Of a DNA stretch of 37,775 nt, positions 1-8,428 are shown piece by piece. Where the stretch lies: NCBI GenBank assembly GCA_903944895.1, contig CAJATL010000265.1, positions 1 through 37,775 on the forward strand, read 5' to 3'. This DNA is from an uncultured Bacteroidota bacterium (GTDB lineage: Bacteria > Bacteroidota > Bacteroidia > Bacteroidales > 4484-276). Position 1 is the first letter of the stretch. Every line of letters starts with the position of its first letter. The notes beneath the pieces were generated by a model that was not told the DNA's origin, searched no databases, and was given only the letters and a program-made list of their open reading frames with translations. The position numbers and the translations under genes were made by a program.

Positions 1-9
1 AAATAATGT

Positions 10-1560
10 GTGGATAGGGAATTAATCATTGATTCGAATTCCTCCGGAATTGATATTGCATTACTCGAGGATAAGTTATTAGTTGAACTTCATAAAGAGA
101 AAAACAACAAGCAATATTCTGTTGGTGACGTTTACCTGGGTAAGGTTAAGAAAATTATGCCCGGACTGAACGCAGCCTTTGTGAACGTAGGTTATGATAA
201 AGATGCATTTTTGCATTACCTCGACCTGGGTCCCCAGGTTCGTTCGTTAAATAAATATACAAAGCTTGCCATCACCGGCAAAGCCTCCCAGATTCCTATC
301 AGCAGCTTCAGGCTTGAACCCGAAATCGAAAAAACCGGTAAGATTTCTGATGTGCTGGCAGTAAATCTGCAAATTCTTGTTCAAATTGCAAAAGAGCCAA
401 TCTCCACAAAAGGACCAAGGATCGCCTCCGAAATTTCCTTTGCTGGAAGGTACCTTGTTTTAGTGCCATTTGCCGACAGGATTTCGGTTTCACAGAAAAT
501 CAGGAGTCTCGAGGAACGCAAACGCCTCAAAAAGATAGTAAAAAGCATTAAGCCCGATAATTTTGGTGTGATTATCCGCACCGTTGCCGAAAACAAATTA
601 GTTACCGAGCTGGAAGCCGACTTGCTGGACCTTGTAAAAAAATGGGATCTTATTGCCAATAAACTCCATAAAACTGAGGCTCCCACCAAAATTGTAAGCG
701 AGCTTAACCGCACAACTGCCATGTTGCGCGATTTACTCAACGAATCGTTTAACAATATTTTTATTAACGATTCGCAGCTTACCGACGAGATTAAATCGTT
801 CATTAAACAGATTGCGCCCGAAAAAGCCGGGATCGTAAAATACTATAATGGTACCAAGCCAATATTTGAACATTTTGGCATCGACAAACAAATTAAAAAT
901 TCGTTTGGCAAAATTGTCACCATAAAAAGCGGCGTTTACCTGATTATCGAGCATACCGAAGCCATGCATGCCATTGATGTAAATTCAGGGCATCGTGTAA
1001 ACCGGGAGAAAAATCAGGAAAACAATTCGGTGGAAGTTAACATTGAGGCAGCCACCGAAATCGCCCGTCAACTCAGGTTGCGCGATATGGGCGGAATTAT
1101 CGTGATCGATTTTATCGATATGACCGAGGCCAAACACCGTCGCCAGCTTTACACCTCGTTGCGCGATGAAATGGCAAAAGACCGCGCAAAACACTCTATC
1201 CTGCCTCCAAGTAAATTTGGACTTGTCCAGATTACCCGTCAGCGCGTCAGACCCGAAATGAGTGTGGCCATACTCGAAAAATGCCCCGTTTGTAACGGAA
1301 CCGGCGAAATTAAAGCTTCAATTTTGATTGTTGACGAAATCGAAAACAACCTGAATTACCTCATCCACGAGCAAAACGAAAAATATTTGATTTTAACGGT
1401 GCATCCATTCCTTTATTCCCACCTGAAAAGCGGCTTTATTTCGCAAAGGTTGAAATGGATTTTAAACTATAAGCGCTGGATAAAGATTACCCCAATGACG
1501 TCGTATCATTTTCTCGAATATCATTTCTTTAACAAAAACAACGACGAGTTGAAGATGTAA
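10..1560 (+). CDS. rng: Ribonuclease E/G family endoribonuclease (RNase G)
   Basis: Single-strand-specific endoribonuclease that processes rRNA precursors and decays mRNA in the cytoplasm. An S1 RNA-binding domain lies at about residues 36-125. The catalytic aspartates are visible as D323 in an AIDVNSG motif and D367 in VIDFIDM, equivalent to D303 and D346 of E. coli RNase E. The zinc-link CPVCNGTG has C425 and C428. At 516 aa it matches RNase G and lacks the long RNase E tail. The start is GTG: an in-frame TAA at 4-6 rules out anything earlier, and the ATG at 6 runs into a stop after three codons. In many Bacteroidota an HU-type gene lies just upstream, but that would be outside this window. 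Family call is secure; the exact start is slightly less so. Confidence 0.95.
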   Translation: MDRELIIDSNSSGIDIALLEDKLLVELHKEKNNKQYSVGDVYLGKVKKIMPGLNAAFVNVGYDKDAFLHYLDLGPQVRSLNKYTKLAITGKASQIPISSFRLEPEIEKTGKISDVLAVNLQILVQIAKEPISTKGPRIASEISFAGRYLVLVPFADRISVSQKIRSLEERKRLKKIVKSIKPDNFGVIIRTVAENKLVTELEADLLDLVKKWDLIANKLHKTEAPTKIVSELNRTTAMLRDLLNESFNNIFINDSQLTDEIKSFIKQIAPEKAGIVKYYNGTKPIFEHFGIDKQIKNSFGKIVTIKSGVYLIIEHTEAMHAIDVNSGHRVNREKNQENNSVEVNIEAATEIARQLRLRDMGGIIVIDFIDMTEAKHRRQLYTSLRDEMAKDRAKHSILPPSKFGLVQITRQRVRPEMSVAILEKCPVCNGTGEIKASILIVDEIENNLNYLIHEQNEKYLILTVHPFLYSHLKSGFISQRLKWILNYKRWIKITPMTSYHFLEYHFFNKNNDELKM

Positions 1561-1605
1561 CTTTCAGGCAAGCCCGAATCGTCATATTTTCATCAATAAA
1601 ATAGT

Positions 1606-1613
1606 TATTTTTG
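1606..1613 (+). promoter_or_regulatory. Bacteroidota-type -7 element for trpS
   Basis: TATTTTTG is an exact match to the Bacteroidota -7 consensus TAnnTTTG, 59 bases before the trpS ATG. No convincing -33 TTTG is seen at the usual spacing. Transcription would be expected to start near 1619-1621. Confidence 0.5.
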
Positions 1614-1620
1614 CGCCGCA

Positions 1621-1641
1621 TCCGTTTGAGCTCCAAACGGA
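1621..1641 (+). promoter_or_regulatory. Stem-loop at the predicted 5' end of trpS mRNA
   Basis: TCCGTTTG and CAAACGGA form a perfect 8-bp inverted repeat around a five-base loop (AGCTC). It begins 8 bases after the -7 element, so the hairpin would sit at the very 5' end of the transcript. No U-tract follows, so it is not a terminator. It could shield the mRNA from 5'-end-dependent decay or act as an operator at DNA level; both are inference. Confidence 0.45.
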
Positions 1642-1672
1642 CTCATAATGTATTATCAATAAATATTTTACT

Positions 1673-2668
1673 ATGGAAACTGTTGTAAGTGGCATCAGGC
1701 CTACGGGGAATCTACACCTTGGCAACTATTTTGGTGCTATCAAGAATTTTCTGCGCATGCAGGAAGAAAACCGGTGTTTCTTTTTTATTGCCGATTATCA
1801 CTCGCTCACCACTCACCCAACTCCTGAAGATTTGCATGGAAACGTAAAACAGGTTTTGGTCGAATATCTGGCCACCGGAATAGATCCCGAAAAATCGACT
1901 TTGTACATTCAAAGCGACCTGCCTGAAACTGCCGAATTGTACCTTTTACTCAATATGAACGCATACATGGGCGAGTTGGAGCGCGTTACAACCTTCAAGG
2001 AAAAAGCCCGCAAACAGCCCGAAAATATAAATGCCGGATTACTCACCTATCCAACTTTAATGGCTGCCGATATTATTATTCACAAAGCCAGCAAAGTTCC
2101 CGTAGGAAAGGACCAGGAACAGCATCTCGAACTCACGCGGACCTTTGCCCGCCGGTTTAACAGGATGTACAACACCGAGTTTTTCCCGGAACCCGTGGCC
2201 TTTAATTATGGTGAAAATCTTATTAAAATACCCGGACTTGACGGAACCGGAAAAATGGGAAAATCAGAAGGTGAGGGAAATGCAATTTTCTTAGCCGACG
2301 ACCCAAAAGTAATCCGTAAAAAAGTTATGAGAGCCGTCACAGATGCCGGCCCAACGGTTCCGGATTCACCAAAACCAGAACCAATCGAAAACCTTTTCAG
2401 TTTGATGAAGGTGGTTTCGACAGCCGACACCATCGAATATTTCGACACGCAATATAAAACCTGTCAGATTAGGTATGGCGACCTGAAAAAACAGCTTGCC
2501 GAAGATATTATTAAATTTACCGAACCTGTGAGGGAAAGGATTCTGGAGCTTTCGGCCAACGAAGCCTACCTGAGTAAAGTGGCCAGGATTGGCGCTGAAA
2601 AAGCACACGAAAGCGGTGCAAAGACAGTAAATGAAGTAAGAGATATTATTGGATTCCGTAAATTTTAA
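1673..2668 (+). CDS. trpS: Tryptophan--tRNA ligase
   Basis: Class I aminoacyl-tRNA synthetase that charges tRNA-Trp in the cytoplasm. The HIGH-like signature reads PTGNLHLGNYFGAI at residues 11-24. The KMSKS-like loop reads GKMGKS at 193-198, the form usual in TrpS. The length, 331 aa, is normal for bacterial TrpS. The ATG is preceded by its own promoter, so the gene is probably transcribed separately from rng. Nothing unusual was seen in the coding sequence. Confidence 0.96.
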   Translation: METVVSGIRPTGNLHLGNYFGAIKNFLRMQEENRCFFFIADYHSLTTHPTPEDLHGNVKQVLVEYLATGIDPEKSTLYIQSDLPETAELYLLLNMNAYMGELERVTTFKEKARKQPENINAGLLTYPTLMAADIIIHKASKVPVGKDQEQHLELTRTFARRFNRMYNTEFFPEPVAFNYGENLIKIPGLDGTGKMGKSEGEGNAIFLADDPKVIRKKVMRAVTDAGPTVPDSPKPEPIENLFSLMKVVSTADTIEYFDTQYKTCQIRYGDLKKQLAEDIIKFTEPVRERILELSANEAYLSKVARIGAEKAHESGAKTVNEVRDIIGFRKF

Positions 2669-2748
2669 AGGTTACATTGCAGGTGGGTGATGATTTAGTA
2701 AAACATTTTTATACTTAACACGAATTTAATGTAAAAACTATTCGCATT

Positions 2749-3117
2749 ATGGAAGCTTCGCATCGGATAAACAATTTCATCGATTGGATGCTAAAAATTG
2801 GTATCATCGTGTTTATTGGCTCAGTTTTACTGGAAGTTTACCTCAGTCAGACTCCAGATAATGAATTTTGGTTGTGGACTTTACGGATTTTTTTATTGGT
2901 CTTTTTTGTAGTTGTGTCGGCCATTCTTTTGGGCCTGGATAAGAAGAAATATTACATTTTCGGATTTTTTCTGGTGCTTGTAGCCAGCCTTTACAAAATT
3001 GTAAACATTGCCTCATTCACGATAAATTATTTCGAAATCCCGGTTTTTATCCTGCTCATCGCGGTATCTTTTTATTTTCTTACAAAAACGATACGCACAC
3101 GCCATCACCACAATTAA
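2749..3117 (+). CDS. Small four-helix membrane protein of unknown function
   Basis: I do not recognise this 122-aa protein. It has four hydrophobic stretches, at about residues 15-31, 42-62, 68-87 and 94-113. A charged loop containing DKKK lies between the second and third, and the C-terminus is basic and histidine-rich (RTRHHHN). No signal peptide cleavage site or catalytic motif is visible. It ends 15 bases before the TEX264/GyrI-like gene, so the two are probably co-transcribed, and a membrane partnership is plausible but unproven. The start ATG is the only good one in the frame. Confidence 0.75.
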   Translation: MEASHRINNFIDWMLKIGIIVFIGSVLLEVYLSQTPDNEFWLWTLRIFLLVFFVVVSAILLGLDKKKYYIFGFFLVLVASLYKIVNIASFTINYFEIPVFILLIAVSFYFLTKTIRTRHHHN

Positions 3118-3132
3118 TTTCCAAACAGATTA

Positions 3133-3681
3133 ATGAACGCCTACAGAAATCTCATTTTATTCATCATTGTTTCGGCTGTTGGCATCTTGATTCTGGCCCT
3201 TTATTCAGGCCTGTTTAGAAGCACAAAAGTTGAAGTTAAATTTGTAGAGCCTTTTGTGGCTGTTTATCATGATGAAATTGGCGAATATGGCGAAACCCGC
3301 AGGATTCAGGATAGTTTGTATAATTTGCTTTGGGAAGACGGCATCGATAATTATCACACTTTCGGCATTTTTTATGACGATCCCGGAACTTCGGAGGTAA
3401 ATAAAATGCATAGCCGTGTTGGCTGTATTATCGAAAAAGCTTACGCGGGAAAAGCAGAACGACTTTCGGACAAATACCATGTTTTTACTTTTCAGCGCCA
3501 GCAGTGTGCGGTTGTTGAAATCCCATTCAAAAACACATTTTCGGTTTATGCAGGTATTTACAAGGCTTATCCAAAACTTAACAAGTATGCTGCCGAAAAT
3601 GGTTACAAAAAAGAATCCATCATCGAAATTCACCAAATCCCGACTAAAATCACCTTCGCGATGCCTTTAATCAAAAAATGA
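3133..3681 (+). CDS. Membrane-anchored GyrI-like domain protein resembling TEX264
   Basis: The 182-aa protein has one N-terminal membrane helix (about residues 6-24) followed by a GyrI-like domain. GyrI-like domains bind small molecules in AraC-type regulators and some hydrolyse cyclopropanoid drugs. The organisation and local motifs recall animal TEX264: YSGL right after the helix (24-27), a YGET motif (52-55), an FYDDP strand (80-84) followed by a conserved VG (96-97), and a PF...YPKLNKY helix (131-152). TEX264 was recalled from memory, not aligned. No cytoplasmic DNA-binding part is present, so it is unlikely to be a transcription factor. The soluble part probably faces the periplasm or cytoplasm depending on topology; the basic residues flanking the helix do not settle it. 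Ligand and function are unknown. Confidence 0.75.
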   Translation: MNAYRNLILFIIVSAVGILILALYSGLFRSTKVEVKFVEPFVAVYHDEIGEYGETRRIQDSLYNLLWEDGIDNYHTFGIFYDDPGTSEVNKMHSRVGCIIEKAYAGKAERLSDKYHVFTFQRQQCAVVEIPFKNTFSVYAGIYKAYPKLNKYAAENGYKKESIIEIHQIPTKITFAMPLIKK

Positions 3682-3750
3682 AATGTGCCGGCTGAAGAAA
3701 CATACAACGACTTTTTCTGTTAATAAACTAAAATATTGATAATCTGATTT

Positions 3751-4944
3751 ATGTCTAAAACTTTTGATACTTCCACCGAATTGGAAAAAGTAGTTTTGGT
3801 TGGCCTTATTTCGGGCAAAGACAGCGAAAGCCGCATCGAAGAATACCTCGACGAACTTGCCTTTCTGGTTGACACCGCAGGAGGAATTCCTCTGAAACGA
3901 TTTACGCAACGGCTCGACCGTCCCGACTCCAAAACATTTATCGGGTCGGGAAAATTGCGGGAAATTGCCGAATATGTTAAAGCTGCCGAAATTAATATTG
4001 TTGTTTTTGATGACGAACTTTCGGGATCGCAACTTAAAAACATCGAAAAAGTTCTCGAATGCCGCATCCTCGACCGCAATAATCTGATTCTCGATATTTT
4101 TGCACGCCGCGCACGAACTGCTCACGCTAAAACGCAGGTTGAGCTTGCACAGTACGAATATTTGCTTCCCCGCCTTACACGGTTGTGGACGCACCTCGAA
4201 CGGCAACAGGGCGGAATCGGGATGAGAGGACCGGGCGAAACCGAAATCGAAACCGACCGAAGGATTATCCGCGACAAAATTTCACTCCTTAAAGAAAAAC
4301 TCGAACTGATCGACAAACAAATGGTCACCCAGCGCAAAAACCGCGGAAGTATGATCAGGGTGGCGCTGGTGGGTTACACAAACGTTGGCAAGTCCACCAT
4401 CATGAATCAGTTGAGTAAATCCGATGTTTTTGCCGAAAACAAACTTTTTGCCACCCTCGACACCACAGTCCGCAAAGTTGTTATCGAAAATTTGCCTTTC
4501 CTGCTTTCCGACACCGTTGGTTTTATCCGTAAATTGCCCCACAGCCTTGTCGAGTCGTTTAAATCGACGCTTGATGAGGTGCGCGAAGCCGATTTGCTGC
4601 TTCACATTGTTGATATTTCTCACTCCGATTTTGAAGAACAAATCAACGTGGTAAACCAGACCCTTTCGGAAATTGAGGCCGGTAACAAGCCAACGATAAT
4701 GATTTTTAATAAAATTGATGCTTATACTTTCATCGAAAAGGAAGTTGACGACCTCACCGAACCTACCGATGAAAATACGACGCTTGAGGAATTAAAGAAA
4801 ACATGGATGGCCAAAGTGAACAGTCCTTCGATTTTTATTTCGGCCACTCAAAAAGAAAATTGGGATGAACTCCGGAAAATGCTCTATGAAGAAGTAAAGC
4901 GGATTCATGTTTTAAGGTATCCTTACCACAACTTTCTGTATTAA
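3751..4944 (+). CDS. hflX: GTPase HflX
   Basis: Ribosome-associated GTPase that splits stalled or stressed ribosomes. The N-terminal HflX domain contains RGPGETEIETDRR, the family signature, at about residues 159-171. The G domain has G1 GYTNVGKST (208-216), G3 DTVGF and G4 NKID. At 397 aa it is of usual length for Bacteroidota. Its start lies 69 bases after the preceding gene in an AT-rich gap with no exact promoter match. Lnt follows 30 bases downstream, so the two may share a transcript. Confidence 0.95.
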   Translation: MSKTFDTSTELEKVVLVGLISGKDSESRIEEYLDELAFLVDTAGGIPLKRFTQRLDRPDSKTFIGSGKLREIAEYVKAAEINIVVFDDELSGSQLKNIEKVLECRILDRNNLILDIFARRARTAHAKTQVELAQYEYLLPRLTRLWTHLERQQGGIGMRGPGETEIETDRRIIRDKISLLKEKLELIDKQMVTQRKNRGSMIRVALVGYTNVGKSTIMNQLSKSDVFAENKLFATLDTTVRKVVIENLPFLLSDTVGFIRKLPHSLVESFKSTLDEVREADLLLHIVDISHSDFEEQINVVNQTLSEIEAGNKPTIMIFNKIDAYTFIEKEVDDLTEPTDENTTLEELKKTWMAKVNSPSIFISATQKENWDELRKMLYEEVKRIHVLRYPYHNFLY

Positions 4945-4974
4945 AATTATCGAAATGCAGCAAAAAACCAAGAA

Positions 4975-6612
4975 ATGAAAAAAATCTATCTGTTCCTTTT
5001 GGCAATTGCTTCAGGGCTTATCCTGAGCGCAGGCTGGCCCATGAATGGGTTCCCGTTTTTGTTGTTTGCCGGATTTGTACCGCTGCTTTTTGTTGAAGAT
5101 TACATCAGCCGCTTTCGCGAAAACTTCAACAAATTCAGCGTCTTCAGCTATGCTTATGTAACTTTTTTTATCTGGAACCTGCTTACAACCTGGTGGATCT
5201 GGAATTCGACGATTTTTGGGGCCATCATGGCGGTTATTCTCAACTCGCTTTTTATGGCCATCGTTTTTACTTTTTTCCATTGGAGTAAACGTGGTTTTTT
5301 CAATCCAAAACACGCCAATTACCTCTTTGTTTTATACTGGATTTCGTTTGAATATTTGCATCTCGATTGGGATTTATCCTGGCCGTGGCTCAATCTGGGC
5401 AACAGTTTCGGGATGTTTCCAAAATGGGTTCAATGGTACGAATTAACCGGTGCTTTAGGTGGTTCACTCTGGATATTAATCATGAATGTTTTGTTTTTTA
5501 ACCTGATAAAAACGCTGTTGAATCATCAAAAATCAATAACGAAAATCGCGTTCAGCAGCTTGCCAATACTTGTTTTCATCATTGCCCCGATGATGTTTTC
5601 GGCTTCGTTGTACCGGAATTATATTGAAAAACCAAATCCAGTGGAAGTTGTGGTTGCCCAGCCCAACGTTAATCCCTGGAACGAACAGTTTGTTTTGCCG
5701 GCACGCGATGTGATCAACCGGAATTTTACCATCATCGATAGTCTTGTTACCCCGGAAACACAATTTGTGATTTGTCCCGAATCGGCCATTCAGGAAGACA
5801 TCTGGCATCACAGCATCAATAAATCGCCAAGCATTTTGCTGATCAGGGAGTTTATGAAAAAATACCCGAACCTGAATTTTGTTATCGGAGCTTCTACGTT
5901 CAGATTGTTTCAGGATGAGGAAAAATTAACCAAAACTGCCCGCAAATTTTCGGATGTTGACAAATATTACGACGCCTTCAATTCGGCTTTATTCATCAAT
6001 TCAAAAGAGGAAATCGGGCTTTATCATAAATCCAGGCTCGTCCCCGGCCCCGAAAAGATGCCTTTTCAGCAGTTGCTCAGGCCTTTTCAGGATTTTGCCT
6101 TCGACCTTGGAGGAACAGTCGGGAGTCTTGGCCAGTCAGCCGAAAGGGATGTTTTTACCTCGGTTGACGAAAAATTCAAGGTTCCGGCTATCATCTGTTA
6201 CGAATCGATTTATGGTGAATTCTGTTCCGAATTTGTAAAAAACGGCGCCAATCTTTTGTTCATCATCACCAACGATGGCTGGTGGGGTAATACCGCCGGG
6301 CACCGTCAGCATTTTGCTTTTGCACCGCTGCTTTCGATCGAAACGCGGCGCAGCCTGGCGCGATCGGCAAACACCGGGATTTCAGGTTTCATCAATCAGC
6401 GTGGCGATATTATCCAAAAAACGGAGTATTGGGTTCCGGCAGGCATCAAAGCAAGCCTCAACGCCAACGATGAAATTACTTTTTATGTAAAATACGGCGA
6501 TTACATTGGCAGGTTGTTCACTTTTTTAAGTGGCCTTTTTATCTTGATTTCGATAACTTCCTCCATCACCAACCGTAAAAAACTGAAGCTGAAAAGACAG
6601 CAAAAGGGATGA
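4975..6612 (+). CDS. lnt: Apolipoprotein N-acyltransferase
   Basis: Inner-membrane enzyme that adds the third acyl chain to the N-terminal cysteine of lipoproteins, the last maturation step. The first ~210 residues hold about six membrane helices, followed by a periplasmic nitrilase domain and one C-terminal helix (about 515-533). The catalytic triad is visible: E269 in CPESAIQE, K352 in YHKSRLVPGPE and C408 in IICYESIYGE, matching E267, K335 and C387 of E. coli. The NDGWWGNTAG segment is also typical. At 545 aa it is slightly long but normal for the phylum. The window encodes several lipobox proteins that would be its substrates. Confidence 0.95.
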   Translation: MKKIYLFLLAIASGLILSAGWPMNGFPFLLFAGFVPLLFVEDYISRFRENFNKFSVFSYAYVTFFIWNLLTTWWIWNSTIFGAIMAVILNSLFMAIVFTFFHWSKRGFFNPKHANYLFVLYWISFEYLHLDWDLSWPWLNLGNSFGMFPKWVQWYELTGALGGSLWILIMNVLFFNLIKTLLNHQKSITKIAFSSLPILVFIIAPMMFSASLYRNYIEKPNPVEVVVAQPNVNPWNEQFVLPARDVINRNFTIIDSLVTPETQFVICPESAIQEDIWHHSINKSPSILLIREFMKKYPNLNFVIGASTFRLFQDEEKLTKTARKFSDVDKYYDAFNSALFINSKEEIGLYHKSRLVPGPEKMPFQQLLRPFQDFAFDLGGTVGSLGQSAERDVFTSVDEKFKVPAIICYESIYGEFCSEFVKNGANLLFIITNDGWWGNTAGHRQHFAFAPLLSIETRRSLARSANTGISGFINQRGDIIQKTEYWVPAGIKASLNANDEITFYVKYGDYIGRLFTFLSGLFILISITSSITNRKKLKLKRQQKG

Positions 6613-6649
6613 TTTCATGTGTTTTTATTTTGAAAACGTGTGAGGGGTT

Positions 6650-7501
6650 TTATTTGCCCGCGATTCCAAAAGCCCGTCTTAATTCATCAAGATCAGTTTT
6701 TTTTATTCCATCAACGTGGTAACCGGCTTTTTTGCAGGTAAAAAATATCGACGTCGATTTGTCGAGAATATCAATCAGATCGAAAGCTTCGCCGGCTGTT
6801 TTACCGATAGCCAGACAGCCGTGTTTCTCCCACAAAACTACCCGATGATTTTGCAAAGCGCGAATCGTTGCCTGCGCCAATTCATCGGTGCCGGTCATCA
6901 GGTAATTTACAAAACCGAGTCCGTCGTGCACAAAGAGGCATGTTTCGGGTTGTATGCTCCAAAGCCGTTTGTTGATGCGGTTTTCATCACAAAATTCCTC
7001 AATATGCGTCAACGCAATCAGGTTATCGGGATGCGTGTGAACAACCACGCGCTCTGGCCGTTTGTTAGCTGCGAGCATATCGTGAATTGCCAGATGCGTC
7101 GGAAGTTCGGAGGTTGGTTTTAAACCGGTGCCCGCATCATTTTTCGATAAAATCCTGTAATGACAGCCTTCGCTGTCGAGAGAAATTATGCAACAGTGCT
7201 TGTCGGGATTTTTAAAAACATCACGCATCCGCGTGCCAGTTCCGGTGACCAGGATAAACTGATTGGCCAGGTTCGAAAATGTCGGATTTAATTTAACAGG
7301 CAACTCAAAATTGTTGCTTTTCAGATACTGATGAGAAATATCCGAAATATTCATCGAAATATTTCCTGCATTTCGTTCGGCCCAGCCTTTTTGCCACAAA
7401 AAGCCTGCAACTTCCGCAATTTCTTCCAGAACACCTTTTATTTCTGCATCTGCAGAACGATCATCGCTCATAAAATCATTTTTTAACATATTCCAAATCA
7501 T
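6650..7501 (-). CDS. rhaD: Rhamnulose-1-phosphate aldolase (class II aldolase family)
   Basis: Zinc enzyme that splits L-rhamnulose 1-phosphate into dihydroxyacetone phosphate and L-lactaldehyde. The fold signatures follow E. coli RhaD along the whole length: ERNAGN near residue 42, the catalytic Glu E132 in PTSELPTH, zinc ligands H155 and H157 in VHTHPDN, and H227 in WEKHG. Length is 283 aa against 274 in E. coli. Two further in-frame ATGs (codons 5 and 11) could be the true start. It stands alone: no rhamnose isomerase, kinase, transporter or regulator is in the window. The substrate might therefore differ, but similarity to RhaD is stronger than to fuculose- or ribulose-phosphate aldolases. 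A small palindrome, GGCAAATTGCC, lies upstream at 7523-7533. Confidence 0.85.
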   Translation of the reverse strand: MIWNMLKNDFMSDDRSADAEIKGVLEEIAEVAGFLWQKGWAERNAGNISMNISDISHQYLKSNNFELPVKLNPTFSNLANQFILVTGTGTRMRDVFKNPDKHCCIISLDSEGCHYRILSKNDAGTGLKPTSELPTHLAIHDMLAANKRPERVVVHTHPDNLIALTHIEEFCDENRINKRLWSIQPETCLFVHDGLGFVNYLMTGTDELAQATIRALQNHRVVLWEKHGCLAIGKTAGEAFDLIDILDKSTSIFFTCKKAGYHVDGIKKTDLDELRRAFGIAGK

Positions 7502-7674
7502 GATGAAAATCGGACCGTTTTCGGCAAATTGCCAAAAACATCATCACTTTTGTAAAAATAGTAATATTCTTTTGTCGCTGCCAAAATTCAAATGGCAAGG
7601 CTGCAAATGAAGGTCATTGGGATTTTTGAAATCTCTTTTAACTTATTTTAAAAATCAAAACATCGAATAAATAC

Positions 7675-7682
7675 TACTTTTG
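7675..7682 (+). promoter_or_regulatory. Bacteroidota-type -7 element for the peroxiredoxin gene
   Basis: TACTTTTG matches TAnnTTTG exactly, 47 bases before the peroxiredoxin ATG. The preceding 170 bases are AT-rich and separate this gene from the divergent aldolase. No clear peroxide-regulator box was recognised. Confidence 0.5.
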
Positions 7683-7729
7683 CGAACGTTTTGTAAAACA
7701 AATCATTAACTTAAAATTAAAAATTAATT

Positions 7730-8362
7730 ATGTCAGTATTAGTAGGAAAAAAGGCTCCATTATTTGAAGCAGAAGCCGTTGTAAACGGTGGCGAGTTTGT
7801 CGAAAAATTTACGTTACAACAATATATTGGGAAAAAACATGTGGTTTTTTTCTTTTACCCATTGGATTTCACCTTTGTGTGCCCAACAGAAATTCTGGCA
7901 TTTCAGGATCATCTTGCCGAATTTGAAAAACGCAATGTTGCGGTTGTAGGATGTTCGGTTGATTCGAAGTTTTCGCATTGGGCATGGCTCAACACCGGGA
8001 AAAATGCAGGTGGTATCAAAGGCGTAACTTTCCCGTTGGTTTCTGATTTATCGAAAACCATTGCCGAAAATTACGACGTTTTGGCCGGAGAATACGATTA
8101 TAACGAGGACGGTGAAATGGAATTTGATGGTGAGCCAGTTGCTTATCGTGGATTATTCCTCATCGACAAACAAGGTGTTGTGCGCCACCAGGTTGTTAAC
8201 GACCTTCCTTTGGGAAGAAGTGTAAAAGAAGCGCTGCGTATGGTTGATGCTTTGCAGTTTTTTGAAGAAAACGGTGAAGTTTGTCCAGCCGACTGGCACA
8301 GCGGTGATGAAGGCATGAAAGCCACTGCCGAAGGCGTTGCCGCCTATCTTGGAAAACACTAA
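7730..8362 (+). CDS. Typical 2-Cys peroxiredoxin (AhpC/Prx1 type)
   Basis: Thiol peroxidase that reduces hydrogen peroxide and organic peroxides. The peroxidatic cysteine is C51 in FTFVCPTEI and the resolving cysteine is C185 in EVCPADW. The spacing and the Prx1-like segments identify the typical 2-Cys class of 210 aa. The C-terminus ends AAYLGKH without the YF motif, which in this family suggests a form that resists over-oxidation. No AhpF or thioredoxin reductase is adjacent, so the electron donor cannot be read from context. The gene has its own promoter and a strong terminator, so it is probably a single-gene unit; a nitroreductase follows. Confidence 0.93.
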   Translation: MSVLVGKKAPLFEAEAVVNGGEFVEKFTLQQYIGKKHVVFFFYPLDFTFVCPTEILAFQDHLAEFEKRNVAVVGCSVDSKFSHWAWLNTGKNAGGIKGVTFPLVSDLSKTIAENYDVLAGEYDYNEDGEMEFDGEPVAYRGLFLIDKQGVVRHQVVNDLPLGRSVKEALRMVDALQFFEENGEVCPADWHSGDEGMKATAEGVAAYLGKH

Positions 8363-8382
8363 TTGTAAATAAAGCTGTCAGA

Positions 8383-8417
8383 AGCCCCGGAATTATCCGG
8401 GGCTTTTGTGTTTTTTT
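8383..8417 (+). terminator. Intrinsic terminator after the peroxiredoxin gene
   Basis: AGCCCCGG (8383-8390) and CCGGGGCT (8397-8404) form a perfect 8-bp GC-rich stem around AATTAT, followed by TTTGTGTTTTTTT. It lies 20 bases past the stop codon and only 12 bases before the nitroreductase start. Confidence 0.92.
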
Positions 8418-8428
8418 AAAATAATGAA

